This document shows, piece after piece, positions 8,633 through 17,437 of a stretch of DNA of 64,000 bases. Made by a program: the position numbers and the translations under genes. Each line of letters opens with the position of its first letter. Position 1 is the stretch's first letter. The notes under the pieces were generated by a model. It was not told the origin of the DNA, made no database searches, and was given only the letters and a program-made list of their open reading frames with translations. Source of the stretch: Corallococcus macrosporus DSM 14697. GTDB lineage: Bacteria; Myxococcota; Myxococcia; Myxococcales; Myxococcaceae. Location of the stretch: the NCBI RefSeq assembly GCF_002305895.1, contig NZ_CP022203.1, forward strand, positions 7,226,001 to 7,290,000, read 5' to 3'.

Positions 8633-8757
8633 GTGCGGCCAGGGTTTAACGCGGTCTCCCCCTCCATGGCGACCTCCCCGTTGACGCCTTGGCGGGACGA
8701 CAATTGGTTGGAAACGGCCGCGGCGAAGCGCGGCTTCACAGGTGAAGGCTGGACCGG

Positions 8758-9978
8758 ATGAGCAACGCATACAGCAAGGACCTGGAGCGATGGATGCCGC
8801 GGCTCATCGCCGTCTGGCGCGCGTCCCGCGGCCGGGGTGGCGCCGGCGGACCGGAGACGCGCCTGACGCCCCAGGAGGTGAAGGAGGTGGCCGCCGGGGT
8901 CCGCCAGCTCTCCCTGGGCCTCACGCGGGAGCGGCAGCTCGCCGGCGCCCGCTACATGGATGACCCGAAGCTCCTGGGCGCCTACCTGCTCTTCTACTGG
9001 CCGGTGTCCTACGCGCAGGCCCGGCAGGTGCTCGGCGAGCTGCCGAGCCGCCCCCGGCAGGTGCTCGATTTGGGCAGCGGTCCGGGCCCGGTGGCCTTCG
9101 CCGCGCTGGACGCGGGCGGGGGCCAGGTCACCGCCGCCGACCGCAGCAAGCCCGCGCTCACCCTGGCGCGCAACCTGGCCGCCGAGGCCGGCGAGGCCCT
9201 GGCCACCCGCGACTGGGACCCGACGAAGAAGGGCGCCGCGCTGCCCGAGGGGCAGTTCGACCTGATTACGATGGGCCACGTCGTCAACGAGCTGTACGGC
9301 GCGGGCGACGCGGCCATCGCGCCCCGCGCCGCGCTGCTGGAGACGATTCTGGCGAAGGTGAAGCGCGGCGGCAGCCTGCTGGTGATGGAGCCGGCGCTGC
9401 GCGAGACGAGCCGCGGCCTGCTGCAGGTGCGCGACGCCATGGTGGCCAGGGGCTACGCCATCCGCGCGCCCTGCATGTACCGCGGCCCCTGCCCCGCGCT
9501 GGTGAAGGAGACGGACTGGTGCCACGCCGAGCGCGCCTGGCCCATGCCGCGCGTGGTGGAGGAGCTGGCGCGCGCGGCGAGCCTGCACAAGGAGTCGCTG
9601 AAGATGAGCTACCTGGTGCTGGCCCCCAAGGACGAGGCGTGGCCGGAGCTGACGCCCGGGCGGCTGTTCCGCATCGTCTCCGAGCCCCTGGAGGGCAAGG
9701 GCCGGCACCGCTACATCGGCTGCGGCCCCGAGGGGCGCGTGGGCCTGGCGATGCAGGAGCGCCACCGCAACGAGCGCAACGAGCGCTTCCTCAAGCTGAA
9801 CCGGGGCGACGTCATCTCCGTGACGGAGACGGAGCCCAAGGGTGACGGGCTCGCGCTCGACGAGCGCACCGAGGTGCGGATGGTGGCCCCCGCCGGCAAG
9901 CAGGTGCCGCCCCCACCGCCGAAGGAGGACGCACCGTCAGGCCCGGGAGCCGGCCCGCGCCCGGGCGCGCCCTCCTGA
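8758..9978 (+). CDS. Rsm22-like class I methyltransferase
   Basis: 406 residues. SAM-binding motif I VLDLGSGPGPVAFAA starts near residue 102; motif FDLITMGHVVNEL fits motif IV. A Cys-rich stretch, PCMYRGPCPALVKETDWCH (about 240-260), matches the conserved Cys/His cluster of the Rsm22 family (mitochondrial small-subunit-associated and bacterial relatives), thought to bind a metal or Fe-S cluster. The C-terminus (from about 300) has a basic segment and a Pro-rich tail. GGTGAAGG upstream serves as ribosome site for ATG 8758. The likely role is in small-ribosomal-subunit rRNA methylation or assembly; the substrate is inferred from the family. Divergent from the ABC exporter. Confidence 0.85.
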   Translation: MSNAYSKDLERWMPRLIAVWRASRGRGGAGGPETRLTPQEVKEVAAGVRQLSLGLTRERQLAGARYMDDPKLLGAYLLFYWPVSYAQARQVLGELPSRPRQVLDLGSGPGPVAFAALDAGGGQVTAADRSKPALTLARNLAAEAGEALATRDWDPTKKGAALPEGQFDLITMGHVVNELYGAGDAAIAPRAALLETILAKVKRGGSLLVMEPALRETSRGLLQVRDAMVARGYAIRAPCMYRGPCPALVKETDWCHAERAWPMPRVVEELARAASLHKESLKMSYLVLAPKDEAWPELTPGRLFRIVSEPLEGKGRHRYIGCGPEGRVGLAMQERHRNERNERFLKLNRGDVISVTETEPKGDGLALDERTEVRMVAPAGKQVPPPPPKEDAPSGPGAGPRPGAPS

Positions 9979-9999
9979 CAGCAGCCTGCCCATTTACGG

Positions 10000-10024
10000 T
10001 GCTCCCTTGCCGTGAAAGGGAGCA
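10000..10024 (+). terminator. Hairpin after the Rsm22-like gene
   Basis: TGCTCCCTT (10000-10008) pairs perfectly with AAGGGAGCA (10016-10024) around a 7-base loop, 22 bases after the stop codon at 9978. No T-tract follows, so termination efficiency is uncertain. Confidence 0.5.
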
Positions 10025-10186
10025 GTCATAGCTGGGGCGGGCGACATGCGCCGTAGGAAGTGGCTGAGGGACAAGGGCGGGGGCGTCAGCTGACGGGCGT
10101 GTGGGGAATCAGGCGGAGGAGAGGCCCGCTGCCGGGGATGGCCCATCTACGCGCGAAGAGGGTGTCCCATTCCACGCCATGTCCGG

Positions 10187-10640
10187 GGCCGCTGCCGACC
10201 GGCCTTCTGGGTGGAGGGAACGTTCATTCCACCGGGCCTCCATGGGGAGGGGCCCTCCGCCTTGGCATGACCGGAGGGGGGCCGCTGCCGACCGGCCTTC
10301 TGGGTGGAGGGAACGCTCATTCCACCGGGCCTCCATGGGGAGGGGCCCTCGCATTGGCATGACCGGCGGGGGCCGCTGCCGACCGGCCTTCCGGGTGGAG
10401 GGAACGTTCATTCCGCGAGGACCGACATGGGGAGCTTCCCTCCGCCTCGGCATGGCCGGCGGGGCCCACGGCCGGCTTCCTTCCGGTTGAAGGGAACGTT
10501 CATTCCGCGAAGACCGACATGGGAGCTTCCCTCCGCCTCGGCATGGCCGGTGGGGCTCACGGCCGGCTTCCTTCCGGGTGGAGGAAACGTTCATTCCGCG
10601 AGGACCAGATGGAGAGCGCGCCGCCTCCTTGCTCGAAATG
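10187..10640 (+). repeat. Tandem array: five direct copies of a palindromic motif, unit about 92 bp
   Basis: The core GGAACGTTCATTCC occurs at 10217-10230, 10310-10323 (GCTC variant), 10401-10414, 10493-10506 and 10584-10597 (GAAACGTT variant), spaced 93, 91, 92 and 91 bases. The intervening sequence is also conserved (for example CCGACCGGCCTTC before and CATGGGGAG or GACATGGGGAGCTTCC after the core), so these are true tandem repeats. In the first copies GGTGGA on the left and TCCACC on the right mirror each other around the 8-base palindrome GAACGTTC. The stretch 9979-10940 (over 900 bases) holds no gene I can support; the open frames across it merely reflect the periodic GC-rich repeat. Confidence 0.85.
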
Positions 10641-10692
10641 GACCTGCCGCCCCGCGAGGGTGCTCCCGCCCGGTGGTGCGGTCTCCCCCCTT

Positions 10693-10928
10693 GGAATGAA
10701 CGTTCCTTCCAGCGGGGCTGTGTCCCGGGAGCGTCACTCCCTCGTGGGATGGGCGCTCGATTTCCGGGCTTCCGACTTCGGCAGGGTTGGGTGTCCAGGG
10801 CTGGAATGAACGTTCCGTCCCAAAGGTCCGAGACTTGGGGGCGCGCCCCTCCGCCCGGAATGGACGTTCCGGTCCGGGGGGCCTTGGCGCTCACGGGGCA
10901 GGCTCCCTCCAGGTGGAATGGACGTTCC
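10693..10928 (-). repeat. Four inverted copies of the same motif
   Basis: The reverse complement of the core, GGAATGAACGTTCC, occurs at 10693-10706 and 10803-10816, and the variant GGAATGGACGTTCC at 10857-10870 and 10915-10928. Spacing is irregular (110, 54, 58 bases) and flanks are less alike than in the direct array. Orientation therefore flips around 10640, giving a five-against-four convergent arrangement. The last copy ends only 13 bases before the insertion sequence end. Confidence 0.82.
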
Positions 10929-10953
10929 ATTCCGGCGCGCCTCATAGCGCAGC

Positions 10954-11508
10954 TCAGATGGCCTGAGCGACAGAGTAACCGCAGTGGGCGAACCAGCCCG
11001 CTGCGTCGCTTGGGGAGATGGCCGCCAGGGCGAGGTGGATGCCCTGGCGCAGGGCGGAGCGGGTACGAAACCTCCACTTGCGCAGCCGCGCCTTGACCTT
11101 GCTCCATGCCAGTTCGATGGGGCTGAAGTCGGGACTATAGGGAGGCAGGAAGACGACCCGGGCGCCGCGCGATTCGATGACGTCGATGAGCGCTCGGCAC
11201 TTGTGGGCGGCCAGATTGTCCCAGACTTCCAGGCTGGTGCCCCCCTCGACTTCCATATGGGCTTCGATGCCCTGGTGCGTCAGCGCGCCGAGGACCGTGG
11301 TGACGCAGCCGCGGTTGCGCGGCACCGCCTCGCCCGTCAGGCGCTCTCCGGCAGGCGCCCGCCCGTGCGTGCGAGTCATGTCGGTGCGGCTGCCCATCTC
11401 ATCCACCACGACGAGCTTGTCGGGCGCCCCCTTCCTCATGCCCAGCGCGTACGCCCAGCGAAGGCCCTCTACTGCCTGGGTGTCGCGCTCGGTCGCGTGG
11501 AGGGATCT
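10954..11508 (-). CDS. IS630-family transposase, DDE catalytic part (frame -1)
   Basis: About 184 residues when read from the frameshift site at the A-run 11513-11508. It begins RSLHATERDTQAV, the linker typical of IS630 transposases, then carries the three catalytic acids: KLVVVDEMGSRT (first Asp), EVWDNLAAHK (second Asp) and SPDFSPIELAWSKVK (Glu). An internal ATG at 11439 would give 161 residues that lack the linker. Ends at 10954, very close to the element end. With the upstream part it makes a transposase of about 300 residues. The catalytic residues are intact, so the element may still be active if frameshifting works. Confidence 0.85.
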   Translation of the reverse strand, partial: RSLHATERDTQAVEGLRWAYALGMRKGAPDKLVVVDEMGSRTDMTRTHGRAPAGERLTGEAVPRNRGCVTTVLGALTHQGIEAHMEVEGGTSLEVWDNLAAHKCRALIDVIESRGARVVFLPPYSPDFSPIELAWSKVKARLRKWRFRTRSALRQGIHLALAAISPSDAAGWFAHCGYSVAQAI

Positions 11509-11855
11509 TTTTTACGCGTCAACCCCATGCGCCGCAGCGCTCGATTCACCGTGGTGTGGTTGATGGCGCACCCAGCACGTACCGCATAGACGCGTGCCAA
11601 CTCCTCGTCAGTGGCGTCGGGACGCTCGCATACCAGGCGCCGTAGCACTTCTTCGCCCGCTGCATCCACCTTGCGAGGGGCCCCGCCCCCATGAGGACGC
11701 GCACGGACGCTGCCGGTTGTCTCGAAGCGAGCGATGTAGCGCCGCACCGGGGCATAGCCGAGCATGAAACGACGGGCGATGGCACTCTTGCCCTCGCCCT
11801 CTTGCCAGGCGGCGATGACACGCTCGCGCAGGTCAAGTGAATGGGTACTGGACAT
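11469..11855 (-). CDS. IS630-family transposase, DNA-binding part (frame 0)
   Basis: 128 residues with two helix-turn-helix units: a winged first one (SLDLRERVIAAWQEGEGKSA) and a second in PDATDEELARVY to HTTVNRALRRMGLTRKK. It runs past the A6 run at 11513-11508 and stops 12 codons later. Codons around the run are CGT AAA AAA GAT; a -1 slip leads straight into the catalytic frame, giving KKRSLHATERDT, as in uninterrupted family members. Start ATG 11855. Confidence 0.85.
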   Translation of the reverse strand: MSSTHSLDLRERVIAAWQEGEGKSAIARRFMLGYAPVRRYIARFETTGSVRARPHGGGAPRKVDAAGEEVLRRLVCERPDATDEELARVYAVRAGCAINHTTVNRALRRMGLTRKKDPSTRPSATPRQ

Positions 11856-11950
11856 GGCAGGCGACTCCGCCTGCTCCCGTCATCCACACCCCGCTATGAG
11901 TCAGGCACCGGGCTCCTGCCGCTTCGGGGCCGGTGCATCCGAAGTCCGGC

Positions 11951-12142
11951 TCAGTGCCGGACCTGGGAGTAGCCTCCCGTCAGCACGTCGCACATGTGGC
12001 GGAAGGCCTTCACGCCGTCCTTCATGGCGCCCACGGTACCCTGGGCCAGGACGGTGGCCTGGACGCGGACCAGCTTCAACCGGCGCGGCGCGCGCGCCTG
12101 GAGGGGGACAGTCACAGGACGGATGAGCGAAGCGATGTTCAT
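11951..12142 (-). CDS. Small basic hypothetical protein (63 aa)
   Basis: Begins MNIASLIRPVTVPLQARAP and ends GGYSQVRH. A GGAG ribosome site lies 7 bases before ATG 12142. Basic and amphipathic, no membrane segment or domain I recognise. It lies right next to the insertion sequence and could be part of the accessory segment. Coding is supported by the ribosome site and GC codon bias only. The stretch 12143-12371 upstream holds nothing else I can see. Confidence 0.5.
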   Translation of the reverse strand: MNIASLIRPVTVPLQARAPRRLKLVRVQATVLAQGTVGAMKDGVKAFRHMCDVLTGGYSQVRH

Positions 12143-12248
12143 GGCGTGCTCCGTGGGGTTGGGAGACAGCCGGAAGTCTCCACCCCGTCCGCGAAGTCCG
12201 CGTCGCGGCGCGGTGAACTCGCGGTCACATCGTCCGTGGCCTGCCTGA

Positions 12249-13340
<1,092 letters not shown>

Positions 13341-13356
13341 GCCGGCGCGCCGGGCC

Positions 13357-14190
13357 TCACGTCAGGCCTGGCGCCACCGACTCGCGCGCGGCCTCCACGC
13401 GGCGGAAGTACACGATGACCCACACGCTCAGGAGCGCGGCCACCGTCACCATGCCCTCGCCCGCGAGCGCCCCGAACCGCGTCCCCCACGCCGCGGTGGC
13501 CAGCTTGCCCACCACCACCGTCAGCGCGTTGAAGCTGGCGTGGGCCGCCACCGCGAACCAGTACCACCTCACCTCGCCGCGGAGAAAGCGCTGGAGCACC
13601 ACCACCGACAGCGCGATGTGCACCGCCATGGCGCCCAGCCGCTCGTAGGCGCCCAGCAGCGGCATCCACCAGTCCAGCGCGGCGATGGTGGCCTTGGCCT
13701 CCACCACCTGCGCCGCCTGCTCGGGCTTCAGCGACAGGGTGGACGGGTCCAGGGCCGACAGGACGATGACGTTGACCAGCCCCAGCACCGCCAGGCCGCC
13801 CACCAGCAGCGCCGACTCCAGGCCGCCGTGGCCCGCGCCGAAGCCCACCGCGTCACGCCAGCGGCGGAAGTCCTTCAGCGGCTTGCGGAAGGCCCACAGC
13901 CGCGCCGTCTCCTCGAAGAGGCCGGCGGTGAGGGACAGCACGGCAATCCAGGCGCCCAGGAGCACCGACGACGCCTTCAGCGCGTCCCGCATGAAGTACT
14001 GCGCCACCTGCACCATCGGCAGCCGGGTGAGCAATTGCGACAGCGCGAACGCCGCCGCGCCCCAGCCCACCACCTTCCACGACGCGCCCAGTCGCCTGCG
14101 CGCCCACAGCACCACGCCCACCGGCATCAGCACGTCGAAGGCGATGGCCACCGCGTAGCTGGCGACCAGCCTCGTATCCACAGCGTCCAT
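13357..14190 (-). CDS. YhfC/PrsW-like intramembrane metalloprotease homologue
   Basis: 277 residues with about seven hydrophobic helices. Conserved polar motifs inside helices are LFEETARL (Glu-Glu, about residue 95-102), FGAGHGGLES (His, about 122-131), MAVHIALSV and AAHASFNAL (His residues in later helices). This order of EE, H, H, H is that of the YhfC family in the CPBP/PrsW superfamily of membrane-embedded metal proteases. Start ATG 14190 has GAGAGG upstream. Substrate unknown; signalling or stress proteolysis is a general inference. Catalytic activity not proven for most members. Confidence 0.75.
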   Translation of the reverse strand: MDAVDTRLVASYAVAIAFDVLMPVGVVLWARRRLGASWKVVGWGAAAFALSQLLTRLPMVQVAQYFMRDALKASSVLLGAWIAVLSLTAGLFEETARLWAFRKPLKDFRRWRDAVGFGAGHGGLESALLVGGLAVLGLVNVIVLSALDPSTLSLKPEQAAQVVEAKATIAALDWWMPLLGAYERLGAMAVHIALSVVVLQRFLRGEVRWYWFAVAAHASFNALTVVVGKLATAAWGTRFGALAGEGMVTVAALLSVWVIVYFRRVEAARESVAPGLT

Positions 14191-14263
14191 GGGACCTCTC
14201 CCTCCATGCGGCCGCCCGCCCCCCCGGCGAGCCGTCATCCAGGGCCAGGGGAAGGCGCGGGCC

Positions 14264-15664
14264 TCAGGCCCGTGACGCGCTCAGCGCCTCGGCCAGCTCC
14301 GCGTAGAGGTGGATGGCGCTGCGGATGGACTTCTCCCAGTCGCCCAGGTGCAGGCTTTCATTCTCCGAATGGGCATACGTGTACGGGTCCTCCACGCCGA
14401 TGAGCAGCGCGGGCACGCCGCCCAGCTCCTTCGCGAAGGGCTCCACGAAGGGGATGGACGCGCCGCAGCCAATGGCCACCGCCTTCGTGCCATAGCCCTT
14501 CTCCAGCGCGCGGAAGGCCGCCTGGAACGCGGGGTGTGACGGGTCCGTGTACCACCAGCCAGACGCGCCCTCCGTGTCGAAGTGGACCTCCAGCCCCCAG
14601 GGGCACACCTCGCGCAGGTGCGCCTTCAAACGCTGCTCCACGTCGCTCGCCTCCAGGTCCGGGACGATGCGGATGCCCACGCGCGCCCACGCCGAATCAC
14701 AGATGATGTTGCGCGCGTCCTTGCGGCTGCTGGCCTGGATGGCGTTGATGGCGATGCTCGGCTGACGCCAGTTCATCTCCCACGGGTGCGTGCCGCCGCC
14801 CAGCACCTGCGCGCCCGGCAGCAGGCCGGACTGCGCGCGGAAGTGCGCCTCGTCACCGGGCAGCGCCTGGATGCTCTGACGCTCGCCTTCCGTCAGCGGC
14901 TTCACGCGCTCGCGGAGGCCCTCGATGGCGATGGAGCCGTCCGCGTGCGTCAGCGTGGCCAGCATGCGGCACAGCGCCATCACGGGGTCCGGCACCGGCC
15001 CGCCCCACATGCCCGAGTGCACCGCCTGCCGCAGCGCCCGGACCTCCACGTCCACCGTGACGAGCCCGCGCAGCGCGGTGGTGATGGATGGCAAGCCCGT
15101 GTCGAAGTTGGACGTGTCCGTGAGGACGATGGCGTCCGCCTTCAACAGCGCCGCGTGCTTCTGGAGGAAGGCGCCCAGGAAGTTGCTGCCAATCTCCTCC
15201 TCGCCCTCGATGATGACCTTCACGTTGAGCGGGAGCTGCCCCGCGCCCTTCAGCCACGACTCCACCGCGGACGTGTGCACCACGATGCCCGCCTTGTCGT
15301 CCGCCGAGCCGCGGCCGTACAGCCGACCGTCACGCTCCACCGGCTCGAAGGGCGGGCTCTTCCACGCCGCCTCGTCGCCCGCCGGCTGCACGTCATGGTG
15401 CGCGTAGAGCAGCAACGTGGGCCTGCCCGGCGCCTTGAGCACCTCGCCATAGACATAGGGATGCGTGCCCTCGATTTCGAGTAGCTGAACGTTTTCAAAA
15501 CCACGGTCCTTCAGCAGCCGCGCGGTGGCTTCCGCGCTGCGTCGTACCTGCGTCGCATCGAAGCCAGGAAATGAGACACTGGGAATGCGCACGAGGGACT
15601 TGAGGTCCTCGAGGTACGTCTGCTTCCGCGACTCGAAGTGTGAGAGAGCGTTGTCTGTGGACAT
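14264..15664 (-). CDS. M20 family metallopeptidase (dipeptidase-like)
   Basis: 466 residues, the usual length of M20 di/tripeptidases. Metal and catalytic residues: [11 protein letters not shown] (about 88-97), SADDKAG (Asp about 122), IEGEEEIGS (Glu-Glu), LTDTSNFD, and YAHSENES near the C-terminus. The dimerisation lid domain ([15 protein letters not shown] to SRKDARNI) lies in the middle. No signal peptide, hence cytoplasmic. ATG 15664 is preferred over GTG 15670 because AAGGGG stands 5 bases before the ATG. Probably cleaves dipeptides for nutrition, matching the neighbouring proline iminopeptidase. Confidence 0.93.
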   Translation of the reverse strand: MSTDNALSHFESRKQTYLEDLKSLVRIPSVSFPGFDATQVRRSAEATARLLKDRGFENVQLLEIEGTHPYVYGEVLKAPGRPTLLLYAHHDVQPAGDEAAWKSPPFEPVERDGRLYGRGSADDKAGIVVHTSAVESWLKGAGQLPLNVKVIIEGEEEIGSNFLGAFLQKHAALLKADAIVLTDTSNFDTGLPSITTALRGLVTVDVEVRALRQAVHSGMWGGPVPDPVMALCRMLATLTHADGSIAIEGLRERVKPLTEGERQSIQALPGDEAHFRAQSGLLPGAQVLGGGTHPWEMNWRQPSIAINAIQASSRKDARNIICDSAWARVGIRIVPDLEASDVEQRLKAHLREVCPWGLEVHFDTEGASGWWYTDPSHPAFQAAFRALEKGYGTKAVAIGCGASIPFVEPFAKELGGVPALLIGVEDPYTYAHSENESLHLGDWEKSIRSAIHLYAELAEALSASRA

Positions 15665-15746
15665 GCTCACCCCTTAACCCAAAAAGGCGGGCAGGCGTGC
15701 CATGTCCCCGCGCGGATGTTGCGCGGTCCAAGTATCATCCGGAGCC

Positions 15747-16121
15747 ATGTCCGACACCCCGACCCTGCTGCTCGTCGATGACGACAGTTTCGTGCGCCGT
15801 ATCCTCAAGGACGTCATCGCCGACACGGGCATCGAGCTGCGCCTGCTCGAGGCCGCGGACGGCGAGGAAGGGCTGGCCGTCGCCGCGCGCGAGAAGCCCG
15901 CGGTGATGTTCCTGGACCTGTTCATGCCGAAGAAGAGCGGACTGGAGGTCCTGGGCGCCATCAAGGCGGTGTCGCCCACCACGCGAGTGCTGGTCATCAG
16001 CAGCATGGACGCGGAGCCCGTGGTGGAGCAGGCCATGGCGGCGGGCGCCGTGGGCTTCGTGGGCAAGCCCTTCCATCCGCTCGAGATCGCCTCGGCCGTG
16101 CGCCAGGCGCTGGCTCACTGA
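15747..16121 (+). CDS. Single-domain response regulator (CheY-like)
   Basis: 124 residues, receiver domain only. Acidic pocket LLLVDDDSF, phospho-acceptor Asp in MFLDLFMPKKSG (about 56), Ser/Thr switch in VLVISSMD, and Lys in GFVGKPFHP. No output domain, so it acts through protein contacts. The gene downstream starts 17 bases after the stop and encodes a PilZ-domain protein, suggesting co-transcription. Start ATG 15747 has GGAG unusually close (2 bases). Confidence 0.92.
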   Translation: MSDTPTLLLVDDDSFVRRILKDVIADTGIELRLLEAADGEEGLAVAAREKPAVMFLDLFMPKKSGLEVLGAIKAVSPTTRVLVISSMDAEPVVEQAMAAGAVGFVGKPFHPLEIASAVRQALAH

Positions 16122-16137
16122 CCTCCGGGGTGCCTGC

Positions 16138-17199
16138 GTGTCGTCTTCTGCTGTCAGTTACTGGGTCGCGGACAATCTCGGACGTGTGCTGGGGCCCCTG
16201 GCGCTCCAGGCCCTCCGGGAGCTGATTGCCTCCGGACGCTTGAAGGCCGCGGTGCGCGCCTCGCGGGACGGGACGAACTGGGTCGCCCTGCCGGAGCTGC
16301 CCGAGCTGCGGGACTTGTTCGCCAGCGCGCGGCCCACGCCCTCCGTGGAGCAGCAGCAGGCCGAGCGCCTGCGCGCGCAGATGCGCGCGATGCAGAGCCT
16401 GCCGGCCCATGAAGTCTTCGGCCTCAAGCCCACCGCCAACCTGGACGAGCTGCGCCTGGCCTACTTCCGCATGGCCAAGCGCTTCACGCCGGACCACCTG
16501 GCCCCGGACACGCATCCGGAGCTGAAGAAGGTGTCGGCGGAGATTTTCGATTTCCTCTCGCGCCGCATGCGCGACGCGGAGGCCACCTGGACGCAGGCGG
16601 CGCAGGCGCCCCGCCCGCCGCCGCCCGTCGTGGCCGCGGCGCCGAGGCCCGTCGTGCCCGCGCCGCCCCGGCCGCCCCCGGTGGTGCACGCGGCGCCCGC
16701 CGCCGTGGCCCCCGCCCCGCCGCCGCGCCCCGTGCAGGCCGCGCCGGTGATGGCCCGGGCGCCCATCGCGCCGCCCCCACCCGCCCCGCCGCCGCCCGCG
16801 CCGTCCACGCGACGGGCCGCGGCGGCGCCCACGTATTCCAGCGCGGAGTTCGTTGGCCTGGAGCGGCGCTCCGACGACCGCATCCACGCGGACGTGAAGG
16901 TGACCCTGCAGACCGCGGGCATCTTCACCGACCACCGCATCATCAACCTGTCGTCGGGCGGCCTGTTCATCGCCACCGACAAACCGCTGCGGCTGGGGAC
17001 GCTCGTCGAGCTGACGCTCCGCTTCGACGAGCCGCCCCGGGTGCTCACGCTGCGCAGCTCCGTCATCTGGGAGAATTCGCTGGAGGACGGAAAGAACCCG
17101 CGCGGCTACGGGTTGCGTCTGAGCCACCTTCGCCCGGAGGAGAAGGAGTTCGTCCAGAAGTACCTGGCTCGCGCCAAGGAGCTGAAGAAGAAGCCCTGA
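16138..17199 (+). CDS. GYF_2-like / degenerate J-domain / PilZ-domain protein
   Basis: 353 residues in three blocks. Residues 1-60 (SYWVADNLGRVLGPLALQAL, SRDGTNWVALPELPEL) resemble the GYF_2/DUF4339 domain. Residues about 85-150 (SLPAHEVFGLKP, DELRLAYFRMAKRFTPDHL) follow the DnaJ J-domain pattern, but HPD is replaced by TPD. A Pro/Ala-rich linker (about 155-230) leads to a PilZ domain (ERRSDDRIHADVKV, NLSSGGLFI, then LPL-type strands) in the last 115 residues. PilZ domains often bind cyclic-di-GMP; here the RxxxR pattern is ERRSDDR. Cytoplasmic, probably working with the response regulator just upstream. GTG start 16138. Confidence 0.8.
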   Translation: MSSSAVSYWVADNLGRVLGPLALQALRELIASGRLKAAVRASRDGTNWVALPELPELRDLFASARPTPSVEQQQAERLRAQMRAMQSLPAHEVFGLKPTANLDELRLAYFRMAKRFTPDHLAPDTHPELKKVSAEIFDFLSRRMRDAEATWTQAAQAPRPPPPVVAAAPRPVVPAPPRPPPVVHAAPAAVAPAPPPRPVQAAPVMARAPIAPPPPAPPPPAPSTRRAAAAPTYSSAEFVGLERRSDDRIHADVKVTLQTAGIFTDHRIINLSSGGLFIATDKPLRLGTLVELTLRFDEPPRVLTLRSSVIWENSLEDGKNPRGYGLRLSHLRPEEKEFVQKYLARAKELKKKP

Positions 17200-17207
17200 G
17201 GCGGCCG

Positions 17208-17318
17208 CTACAGAATCTGCCCCAGGAACACCGCCCCCATCAGCACGAAGGCCGCCATCACGGCCATCACCGACTTCAGCTCCAGGTCATCGCGGTCCAT
17301 CAGGTTCATGAAGTTCAT
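17208..17318 (-). CDS. Small single-span membrane protein (36 aa)
   Basis: A 36-residue frame from ATG 17318 to TAG 17208. A GGAGGG ribosome site lies 7 bases before the ATG, which is among the best in the window. The N-terminal half is MNFMNLMDRDDLELK (polar, acidic-basic), followed by a hydrophobic helix SVMAVMAAFVLMGAVFLGQ of about 19 residues. It fills the gap between two plus-strand genes and runs opposite to both. Function unknown; small membrane proteins often regulate a larger membrane complex. Codon bias fits coding. Confidence 0.7.
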   Translation of the reverse strand: MNFMNLMDRDDLELKSVMAVMAAFVLMGAVFLGQIL

Positions 17319-17437
17319 CGTCGTGCCCTCCGGGTGTCGCCCCTCGCCCTTCCCTACGGGGTGCGGGAAAACCCATTGCGTCCGCCGCTGCCAGCTCCGC
17401 GGGAGTCCGCTTGCGGAGGGTGTGACGGCCTCAGAGG

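Larger units (their letters stand above)
10941..11900 (-). mobile_element. IS630-type insertion sequence
   Basis: A roughly 0.95-kb element carrying a two-frame transposase on the minus strand. Both ends read CTCATAGCG inward (10941-10949, and reverse complement at 11892-11900), continuing imperfectly to GATG (10957-10960 and the mirrored 11881-11884). IS630/Tc1-mariner elements duplicate a TA; a TA is present at 10945-10946 and 11895-11896, so the mobile part may be exactly 10947-11894. It inserted at the edge of the palindromic repeat array. Confidence 0.75.

Noticed and set aside
10187-10640. CRISPR array (regularly spaced palindromic repeats)
   Set aside because: The repeated core is only 14 bases and the 77-base intervals are themselves similar to each other, whereas CRISPR spacers are unique and shorter. 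No cas genes are near.
10217-10928. SOS (LexA) boxes, because of GAAC and GTTC half sites
   Set aside because: The Gram-positive-type box needs four bases between GAAC and GTTC; here the half sites abut. No SOS gene is adjacent.
10109-11107. Long minus-strand open frame (332 codons) across the repeats
   Set aside because: It runs through tandem repeats and into the transposase 3' end; the repetitive Arg-Asn-Glu-Arg-Ser-rich product just mirrors the DNA repeat and no ribosome site was found.
16137-17199. Functional DnaJ co-chaperone
   Set aside because: The J-like segment lacks the essential His-Pro-Asp (Thr-Pro-Asp instead) and no DnaK or zinc-finger region is near.
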